Source of the DNA: Anoplopoma fimbria
Lineage: Eukaryota > Chordata > Actinopteri > Perciformes > Anoplopomatidae
Reading direction: 5' to 3'
Assembly (NCBI RefSeq): GCF_027596085.1
Contig: NC_072458.1
Coordinates: 20,147,851-20,211,850, forward strand
Length of the DNA: 64,000 bases
Below, one piece after another: positions 55,562 through 64,000 of the stretch (position 1 is its first letter; the number at the start of each line of letters is the position of its first letter). Under the pieces are notes generated by a model. The model ran no database searches. It was not told where the DNA came from and saw only the letters and a program-made list of their open reading frames with translations. The position numbers and the translations under genes are program-made.

Positions 55562-56832
55562 ACTGAGAGAGACAGGTCACACACACCTGCTGGAGTGGCC
55601 ATTAATAGCTACGCCGTTATCAAACCACCCGCAGTATCCATTACAGCTTTAAAAAACACGGCTGAAACTATACAAATGAAGGCTTTTCTATACAAAAAAT
55701 GTAATATTACTTCTGAAAATGAACTTCATATGCTCTTATAATGAACATTATTCAAAGACAGTTTCATCAGGATCATTACCAAACAGCAGGAGATCTCAAG
55801 TTTATTTTTTTAATTGTTTATAACCCCAAACAATCACAAAGAAGAAGAAGGTTTGAGTTATTTTGTATTTTTCTTGTAGCCAATAAAACCCATCGAGAGA
55901 TCTAAGCCAATGCCTCACTCCGTCATTCAGTGCTTCCCTGTCTGTGGCCGTCAGCCCCGAGCTAATTGGTTCCTGCTGGAGATCTAAATCATTAAAAAAA
56001 ATAAACAAGTCACAGATATAAAGCTTCATTTAAATAAATAGAGTAATCTTATACTAAAACAGCTGGGCACTGTAGTTTTTAGCAAATGTATCTCAAATGG
56101 AAGTGAATCGTGCAAATGTTTGGGACTATTTTCAGCCGTGGATGAATACACAGTTTGAGTATTTACAGCAGCAGGACGGTGAATGTGACACATATTGAGT
56201 TTTTCTATTAGTTTTTATTGGGAGACAATGGAGCTCTGTAGCAAAGATGAATATCAGTCTTTGGTTACACACACACAGAGTATTTATTAGTATGATAAAA
56301 ATGTATTAATTGACAATAAGAAAAATAAAGAATATCATCGGCCTCATCCTTTAAACTACAGATCCTAATTTGACCAGGTTAGAGATTTATTTTGCCCCGT
56401 GGATTTTCTTGTTAGTGATTTAGTGATTCAGAAAATGATTGATGTCCTTATGGGATTATTTTATGTATGCATTTTTAATTAATTACTGCAAATCCTCATA
56501 TTCCTGAATCCCCCCCATGTGACCTCTCGCTCCTTATCCCTGAGTTCCAGTTTGAAAACAGCTGCAGAGACGTGACTGAATCCGAAAGCCGCTCTGTTTC
56601 ATTAGTCAGTAAATGTGTGCGGCCATTTTGTGTTTCTCTTGTAATAGTTCATAACCCTCACCTCTGAACCTCAGCGTCTCAGAGGTAACTGAGGCCAAAC
56701 CCAGGGATTAATCCCCAAAATGGCTGCCTCACTGAGCTGTTTATCCGCTGACCTTTTTATTAAGAGAGGGTCCCTAACCTGAATGAATACTGTTTCACTG
56801 GCAAACACACGCAGACGCAATTAATCAAAGCC

Positions 56833-56833
<1 letters not shown>
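55556..56833. other. Unassigned sequence; possible regulatory block
   Basis: No gene is supported. The stretch 56400-56760 is unique, of balanced composition, and contains GTATGCATTTTTAATTAATT and the palindrome GGGATTAATCCC. It may be conserved non-coding DNA, but conservation was not tested. Confidence 0.4.
56704..56715. promoter_or_regulatory. Palindrome GGGATTAATCCC, possible K50 homeodomain dimer site
   Basis: A perfect 12-bp palindrome made of two GGATTA-type half sites. OTX, PITX and GSC-class homeodomains bind TAATCC (established knowledge). Function is inferred only. Confidence 0.25.

Positions 56834-56875
<42 letters not shown>
56834..56875. repeat. (TG)n microsatellite, 42 bp
   Basis: Pure TG tract of 21 units, followed by an impure continuation (GCGTGTC). 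Confidence 0.97.
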
Positions 56876-56880
<5 letters not shown>

Positions 56881-57059
56881 CAGGTTTCAGGCCGCACACC
56901 TCACGAGTGTGTTTTCACACTGCGCAGTGTTTCTTTAACCTCTCCTAGACTCCTCCAGGCCTCACCAGGAAAGGAATCACAACAGACTTAGGTTACACAT
57001 GTCCTACAGGGTGTGTGTCTGCACATGTGTGTGTACGCCTGCATGCCTTGTGGGTGTGT

Positions 57060-57268
57060 ATGTGTGTGTGTGTGTGTAGTGCGAGACCCTCAATTTTAAC
57101 GAGGATTAGCGCTATATTTTCCTTTCATCGCTTTTCCGATGGATCCCCAAATATGTTCGAAATCAAATCGGGACAAGCGGCGCCCTGTGCGGATGTTTGG
57201 CCGGTAAAGCCCCCGTCTACCTGAACGGGTTTGAGGCTGTTGAACCTTCACTCAACAAGGGGCAACAC

Positions 57269-57349
<81 letters not shown>

Positions 57350-58100
57350 AAACGTCACTCTTAACACACACACAATAATCCCCTCTTAAGTCATTACAAT
57401 AATCCCCCTCAGTCCGGATCTGGGAGCAGAGCAGGGACTCTTCCAACTTTAGATTAAACCAGACGCTGGCTCAAACAAGAGGCCACAGCAGACAGCAGAC
57501 CACCACTGGTGCTGTAGAAAAATAAAATAAAAAAAACACACATAGAAGAAGAAAAAACACATGGAGCCGTGCACGATTTTGCAAACACACACAAACACAC
57601 ACACACAGGGCGGGAATGTAGGTGCTGCATCAGTTCTTCTTCATGAAATATACAGTTCAAAGCCGCGGCAGACGCTAAAGACGAACAGTGAGCGTGCATA
57701 ATGGCATTTCCATACTGTGTCACACAAATGTATATTCACAATACGCACGCACACGCGCGCTCAGAGATGCGGGGCCACTATAAACAGCCCTTTATATCTC
57801 TCCCATTCAAATCGATTTGCTTACGGTCGGCTGCCAAAGGGACCAAATCTAACTGTTTCCCCTTGAATACATTAGACGGCGAGTGAGGTTGGGAAGTGAT
57901 AATGACTTCCCCTGCTGCTCTCCCTCTCTTCTCCTCGTCCTCCCCCCCTTTCCACCCGTTCCTCCATCGCCACTCGTCTGCATCTGTGTCTCAGATGGGG
58001 TTTTTGACTCGTACTCGTCTGATTGAAGCCGGACGGACTCCGTCTTTCTGCCATTTCCCTTCTGTGACTCTTCGGTCCCGGGCACAGAACTGCTAAGTCA
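57060..58100. promoter_or_regulatory. CpG-rich segment, possible CpG island or promoter
   Basis: CpG dinucleotides are clustered in 57080-57240 and 57660-58090 (roughly 13 and 26 by eye), while the surrounding non-coding DNA has few. A TATAAA lies at 57779-57784 and a CT-rich stretch follows. A (CA)n tract at 57271-57347 splits the segment. Open frames are short. This may be an unmethylated promoter or enhancer, but no transcript structure is visible. Confidence 0.3.
57271..57347. repeat. (CA)n microsatellite, 77 bp
   Basis: Pure CA tract, opposite in polarity to the TG tract 400 bp upstream. Confidence 0.98.
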
Positions 58101-58120
58101 AAGTGCTGCTGTCTTTGCAG

Positions 58121-58168
58121 CCTCTCCCTCTCCCTCCCTCTCCCTCCCTCTCCCTCTCTCCGTCTCTC
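58121..58168. repeat. (CCCTCT)n pyrimidine tract
   Basis: Imperfect CCCTCT/CCCTC units preceded by GTCTTTGCAG. Low complexity. Confidence 0.9.
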
Positions 58169-60477
58169 AGCCCTCTGAAGGAAAAGAGTCTTTATCCTTC
58201 AGGCCAGGACACTCACATCGGGGCTGTGCGCTGAATAACTGAAGGCCGAGAACTCTGGACACATCTGTGGGAAAACTGCTTTCACTCCATTAAAATGGTT
58301 CAGGTTAAACTCACTGTGTGCACACTGTCCTGTTACAAAGGTTAAACTCTCACAGAATAAGGACAGTTATATATAGTATTATATCTTGTATCAAATCCAT
58401 TACATTTTATAGAAATAGGCCAATTTTGTCAATACAAACACCACCCTTGAACCCTTGATTTACATGAGGAAACATTAAATAAAGAGAAACAGAACAACAG
58501 TAAATAACAATAAATATTGAGTATCATAGGTTTAAGAGTTTCAGGCAATTTGTAAAAGTTTTTGAAGTGAAAACATTTTCTATATTCATTCTCAAAAAAG
58601 GACAATTATTCAGTGTTTTACACAGAACTGTATTCTCATCAGGATGAAACTTATCTGTACCACTGATGCTGTTTGTTTTCCTCTTTGAAGAAGTTTTCCA
58701 AGAATCTGAGCAGCAACAAGAACTCTGCTGTGAGAACTAATCTTCCCTTAATTAACACACACATCCTAAATCAACAGTATTAAAAACTCAAGATAGAGGT
58801 TAAGGTAGTGGTTGGACACCAGTGGAGCTAAGAGATTTTTTTGTTTTGTTGCTTTTATCGGATTTATTGACAATACGCAATATGGAATATCACCATTTAT
58901 CCTCATATTGCATAGTTAAACTATGAAAACAATGCAGAGCAGGGTGCAGTGACTGTTTTTATGTATGCAATATTTAATCAAAGGCTAATTTTGGCGTGAT
59001 ATTTTGCCAAATTATGTCCTGGGTCAAGCCCTGTTCACAAAGTTTTAACTAGCATAACATGCATAAGGGAAGTGAGTTTTTTCACGAGTTTATGTACAAG
59101 AGCAATAAGGTTGAACATGCATTTTTCTTGGGCAAAGAATTAAGGCCTCGAATCTTAAAAATCTGAGAGCCAGCAACAGAAGGAGAGAGAGAGAGAGATT
59201 GAAAGAGACAGAGAGGACTTATTGTACCAGTGTTAGCAGATGTACAGCAGTGGGATGTGTGACCAAAGCTCTGTCAAGCCTGCGGGTATCAACACAATGG
59301 GGACAGACTGTCATCCCCCCTGGCTATTAATATTACATTACTGTCACTTCAGACCAATCTCTCGGTTAAAGAGTCCAGCGTGTGTGTGGTTGAGTGCAAA
59401 TAGAAAAATAGAGTTAAATTCGCAGCTGAAGCCAGATTATTCTTTGATCCATTATGCAGGGAGGTAGGAGCCGGGCTTCCATAAATGAGTGTTGAATTAT
59501 GTAAAGCAGCGGTGTGCGTGAGAGGGGAGACCTTCATGGAGAGGTGGAGATCAGGTATGATGGTGATGGTGTCATATATTGGCCGGTGAGGTCATGTCTG
59601 ACTCTCAGGGAAGCCCCCCAAAACCCTCAAAACGCCAGACAGCATCATCTGGCCAACATGTGGATCTGGTTTAATTCTGGATTACCGCCTGTCGCAGCGC
59701 TGCTACACACTGTTTGTGTTTCTCAGTCGTCTTTGTTCTGTCCTCTGTGTGGAGTACAGCTGGCTTGCTTTTTTTTTTTTTTTTTTTTTCTGTTCTTTAT
59801 TAGGGTTGAGCAGTTTGGAAGACTGGCGGCAATAATTGTTTCATGATTGTTGTGCTGTCATTCAACGTCTAATTTATATATTGTTGTTATTTTCCAGTAA
59901 TTTCTTAAAGGTTCGCTATTCATTACAGAAAGCACCTTAATAAGCTTGATTAAGGATTTCCTCTCCGGTTCGTTAGCAGCTTTCAGATTTAGCTGAAAAC
60001 TCATCCTGATACATACATAGTATTTACTCATATTTATGTGGAATTTGTAAAAAAAAAAAAAAAAACACCATTAAAAGTGATACAACAGCTTGAATAAGGT
60101 AGAAACTTCAATCGTAGTATACTAGACAATATGAAGACTCAATACCGTATATAGCATTTAAAAATTGCTAAATTACTGGTGCTAATTAAGCTCTGTAAAC
60201 AAATTACACCATGGCGAAAACAATTAACAGCAACCACACAGCAGAGCTGTAGTTAGTGCTGGTGTCTCCCCAATTAAGAATACATTTCCCATATAAACTG
60301 GATTGTTTGCATAACAACAACATGGTGGCAGTTCATGATAAAGATGAGGGCATAAGTCTCTAGGTGTTTCTGTAGACGATAAACGTGATGGAAATGCTAT
60401 GACCAATGGAAAGCTTTTCTCTGTTTGTGCTGGATGAAAGAACCCTCTCACTGTTTACTGTACTTTTTCTGCCAAAT
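58169..60477. other. Unassigned, mostly unique sequence
   Basis: No gene is supported. A T-run of 21 is at 59769-59789 and an A-run of 17 at 60049-60065. A block at 59280-59500 has balanced composition, a TCF/LEF-like TTCTTTGATCC (59441-59451) and a CAGCTG E-box (59423-59428), and might be regulatory. Confidence 0.45.
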
Positions 60478-60495
60478 CTCTCTCTCTCTCTCTCT

Positions 60496-60563
<68 letters not shown>
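60478..60563. repeat. Compound (CT)n(TA)n microsatellite
   Basis: A CT tract (60478-60497) joins a TA tract (60499-60563). Frames reading (IY)n are artefacts of it. Confidence 0.97.
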
Positions 60564-60566
<3 letters not shown>

Positions 60567-62033
60567 TTCCCATGCATCAAACAGTCAAAGCACATTAGTG
60601 TTGTTCTGTGCGGACAGTGAGATGAATAGATGGTCATGAATATGCAGGTTAGTCATCATGATAAAACATGTGAATCCTCCTCTTTGATGGACAGACTGAC
60701 TTTATACAGTCACACTAATAACTTTGTGTAACTTTGTTAGTTTTTAGAGCTAACAGCTCTGGAGCATCATCTACGGATGAATCCAGAAAACATATATACC
60801 ACTAACAAAGACCAGGTATGAATTTTTGGGGCGCTGCAAAAACAGAAAGAACTGGATAACATCCATAACAGGGAGGCGACTTTAGATAACCAATGGAGCA
60901 GTCCAAAGAGTGGTGCAACAGGTGCATTGATTAAGGAAGGTGCATCACCGCTACCTGCTATTGCTAAATGCTAATGCTAACTGCTAATGCTACCTGTAAA
61001 ACTGATGCTGAAGGATGCTAACGCAACCTGAAAATCAATGCAGAAAGAGTCCAACGTCACAACTGGAGCAGGTCACATGACTGATGAACTACTGTAAAGA
61101 GGCTGCAGAAGCACTCAGAGATAAAGATAAGAAAATAAATCTCACATTAATGCTTGAATTTTGAAGTAATTCAAAGGGGCAAAAGAAAGACAGAGAAGAC
61201 ACATTTAAGGTTGTTTGGAAAGACAGAGTGTACCTGAAACCCAAATATTTAGTTACCCAGGGAGTCCTAAAGGTATTTTAAGGGTGAGAAAGAACAGAGA
61301 TTACAACAGAAATTATCAAATTGTACTTTATTAATATTTGTGTGCATCTGTGTGTGTTTGAGTTTGGTTACTGTCTGCCTGTTTTGTCTTGCTGTCCACA
61401 AGAGTTAGTGAACCAAATTATTGAAATAATTAAAGAAATATCAAATGTGTTAAATTAAAAAAATAAATCCTCTTCTGAAATAACTTGACCTCCCTTGGAC
61501 CTCTCCCGTTTCTGGCTGTGCAGCTGCAGTGAAATATTGCATAAGCGCTGCCAATTTCCTCAGTGATGGTGTTGATCGTTTGTTATGAAATAGAAAACTA
61601 AATTACTTGTTGAAGTTAAATAGAGACAGAAGGTGCTTTAAAAATTAGTCAGGCTCCCCAAAGACACCTTGCAGATCTTTAAAAAAAGAAAATGCTATTA
61701 CAGCACACGCAACTTTTCAAGAAAACTTGCAATACAGCTAAGCAAACACACACACACACTCTAAGAGACACACACTCTGAGCTTTGTGGGGAATATGGCT
61801 GGAATGTGAGATCGTCAACAGAGCATGTGGAAGGGAAGAGGAGGCAGCAGCCTGCCAGAGTGTTGTTATTCAGGTCCACACGCCTCGGCATCTGTGTCAG
61901 CTAATGAGAGAAACTCAGCTCTGTTTCATCTAGTCTCCCTGGACCAGGAATTAGCATCTCCAAAGACAGACGCAGCGAGAGGGACGGAGGGAGGGAGGGA
62001 GGAAGAGAAAGAGAGAGGGAGAGCCACAGAGAA

Positions 62034-62040
<7 letters not shown>

Positions 62041-62066
<26 letters not shown>
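62041..62066. repeat. (GA)n microsatellite
   Basis: Thirteen GA units within a longer purine-rich stretch. Confidence 0.96.
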
Positions 62067-62506
62067 AATGAGGCGAAAAATAAGTGTGATCGACAGAGGA
62101 AGAAGGGGGGGGGGAGATGAGGGGGAGACTGGCTTCCTAGACGGGGAGGTGAATATAAACACAAACTCCCTGTCTCTCTGTCCCTCACACACATGCTGCA
62201 GCATATTGACAAGGCAGAGTTAAGTGAGGTGGCGGAGTGTGAGACAGCCCTTAATAGGTCCCTGATGGACCCCCAAGATGAGAGGCCAGCCACTCAACAC
62301 AGAGGGGGAAGACGGGAGGAGGGTGGGGAGCCGGGGGTCACAGGTCGGAGGTCAGCCGATCATTACCCCCCCCCCCCCTCCTCCCTCCTCCCCAATGCGC
62401 CCCGCCACCCAGCCAAACCGCCCCTTCCCTCTCCCACTTGACTGCACAGTGCCTAATGATTATTAACACGTTAAAACACTTAAGGAGCGCTGGGAGCGAA
62501 CGCACC

Positions 62507-62508
<2 letters not shown>

Positions 62509-62536
<28 letters not shown>
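62509..62536. repeat. (AG)n microsatellite
   Basis: Fourteen AG units followed by impure GA-rich sequence to about 62583. Confidence 0.96.
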
Positions 62537-62537
<1 letters not shown>

Positions 62538-62839
62538 CGGAGAGATGAGAGGAGAGGAGGGAGAGAGAGAAAGAGGGGGAGGGAGGCATGGTAATGATGT
62601 GCTTGCACATGATTTGCCAGATAGATATCGCTAATCACCTCATCCCTATGGTGACACCGTTGGGACACACACACACTCGTGCACACACACTTTCAGTAAT
62701 ACAGGCTATATACTCTCGCACAGACACAGCCATATCAACCTAATAAATATTTCTCTTTTGCATTTGATTCTTTTTTTTTTCAAAGACGTAGTGCATATTT
62801 AAAGGGCTGCTCATTTGTGTGTGTGGTGCATTTGATCTA

Positions 62840-62842
<3 letters not shown>

Positions 62843-62900
<58 letters not shown>
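62843..62900. repeat. (GT)n microsatellite, 58 bp
   Basis: Pure GT tract of 29 units, the first of a pair about 110 bp apart. Confidence 0.98.
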
Positions 62901-62902
<2 letters not shown>

Positions 62903-63000
62903 ATGTGCCTGTCATGTGTGCAAGTGTATTTCAGCATCCTGGATGTTTTTTTGTTCTCTCTCGTGCATGAGCATTTGTGCAGCAGGTTTTTGTGTACACA

Positions 63001-63008
<8 letters not shown>

Positions 63009-63092
<84 letters not shown>
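63009..63092. repeat. (TG)n microsatellite, 84 bp
   Basis: Pure TG tract of 42 units in the same polarity as the preceding tract. Confidence 0.98.
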
Positions 63093-63096
<4 letters not shown>

Positions 63097-63926
63097 GACC
63101 AGCAGGGAGCCCTCTCATCTGTGCTTAGCCCAGTAAATGGTAAGTGATTGAAGGGTTTGATGTGGAGTGATTCAGCTGGGAGCTCGTCTGTCTGCGTTGA
63201 GCCCCACAGCTCATAATCTCATGTAGCGAGGCTCCTCACGACTCGGAAACTGAAGCCGGCTGAAATATTTTTACAGCCGCCGCAGATGAACCCAAACCAA
63301 AGAAACCACCCACCAAAGTTTCCCGAAAGGGATGGTACCCGTCTTTCGGCGACGCAAAATGGGCTAATGAGATGAGAGTTAGAGGAGAGAGTGATGAACA
63401 GAGAGAAAAACAGCGAGGAGTTGAGAGTCCATATTGAATTTTCTGCTGCCTTTCGGAAAAGAAAGATTGCAGAGAAAATCTTCTCAGATGGTTGGAAAAT
63501 GTGGAATGTTTAAATATTTCATTACAGAGGGAGTGCACACACTAGACTGATATTAGGTGTCTTGATCTCTAATAGTTTGCGTGCAATAAAACAAATTTAT
63601 TGAATTACCAACGCCGAATCTTTAAGTGTACTCATGCAATTTTTGTTAAATACATTTTCTGCATCTAAACTAACAATAACTGAGACAACCAAGTGAAATA
63701 CAACAAAATAAGACAAAGAAAGAAAATATCAATCATTCTAGAGAGTGTTCATTTTAATCAGGACAAACAAATGAGAAGCCCAGATAATTAAATAGCACTG
63801 ATTTATGAAAAAAAAATACTGTTATATTATCATTATAAAACTAACTATGACAATTTGTGGTTATACTAATTTGAGGTCATATTTTCCGGCACTAATTTGT
63901 CGCAAAAAGACCCGTTTATCAGCACC
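63093..63926. other. Unassigned sequence
   Basis: No gene is confirmed. A donor-like AATG/GTAAGTG lies at 63136-63145, but no matching acceptor with a pyrimidine tract is present. A CpG-richer patch is at 63225-63360. Confidence 0.45.
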
Positions 63927-64000
63927 TTAAGGGGACAGTTCAGTCCACTATCAAAAATACAAATACCTGTAGTGCTATTTATTAATCTAGATTGTTTTGG
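63927..64000 (+). mobile_element. Left end of a TTAA-flanked MITE, cut by the window edge
   Basis: TTAA at 63927-63930 is followed by GGGGACAGTTCAGTCCACTA, then ACCTGTAGTGCTATTTATTA and TCTAGATTGTTTTGG. This matches the left end of a MITE family that is very common in teleosts (general knowledge). The right end lies outside the window. Confidence 0.6.

Larger units (their letters stand above)
60564..62842. other. Unassigned sequence with GA tracts
   Basis: No gene is supported. There are purine tracts at 61980-62067 and 62509-62580 and a 13-bp C-run at 62366-62378. A repetitive GCTAATGCTAACTGCTAATG stretch occurs near 60971. The stretch 62590-62660 has a 14-bp perfect palindrome (ATGTGCTTGCACAT minus-centre TT, 62597-62610) and homeodomain-like TAAT motifs. 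Confidence 0.45.

Noticed and set aside
63093..63145. Donor-like AATG/GTAAGTG with a short upstream open stretch
   Set aside because: The only upstream AG lies right after the TG microsatellite with no pyrimidine tract.

Overview
This window looks like non-coding DNA from a ray-finned (teleost) fish, most likely an acanthomorph. Four things point that way: very dense and long (CA/GT)n microsatellites, a tRNA-headed SINE with the fish-type central domain and LINE-like tail, several TTAA-flanked MITEs, and hAT-type non-autonomous transposons. Nothing suggests a prokaryote. There are no operons, tRNA, rRNA or snRNA genes, no CRISPR array, and no long open frame that can be trusted. Most open frames are read-through of CA/GT repeats or chance.

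Layout. 1-5 kb: a GT microsatellite, one dispersed repeat copy and a TTAA MITE. 6.7-8.7 kb: a repeat cluster that includes a MITE inserted inside a 69-bp tandem repeat. 9-13 kb: mostly unique. 13.4-20.4 kb: LINE tail, nested MITE families and a CA tract grown beside a 33-bp duplication. 22-24.6 kb: another LINE tail and a coding-like patch. 25.8-29.6 kb: microsatellites, a 51-bp exon-like segment and a complete-looking SINE. 31-38 kb: a 31-bp minisatellite, dispersed repeats and probable LTR fragments. 39-43.5 kb: two exon-like segments on the minus strand and a 168-bp direct repeat. 44.7-51.6 kb: CA tracts, a MITE hairpin and a three-layer nested transposon insertion. 54-64 kb: fewer recognisable transposons, a CpG-rich segment, many microsatellites and the start of a MITE at the window edge.

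No gene is identified with confidence. Four short segments (22.79-23.02, 27.32-27.37, 39.27-39.44 and 43.20-43.45 kb) have coding-like composition, and three of them have a good splice acceptor. They are given as weak exon candidates without a function. The window is probably intergenic or within a very large intron. The best-supported structures are the nested transposons, whose target-site duplications can be read directly. Family attributions of dispersed repeats rest on similarity between copies in this window and on general knowledge of fish repeats, without a database search.
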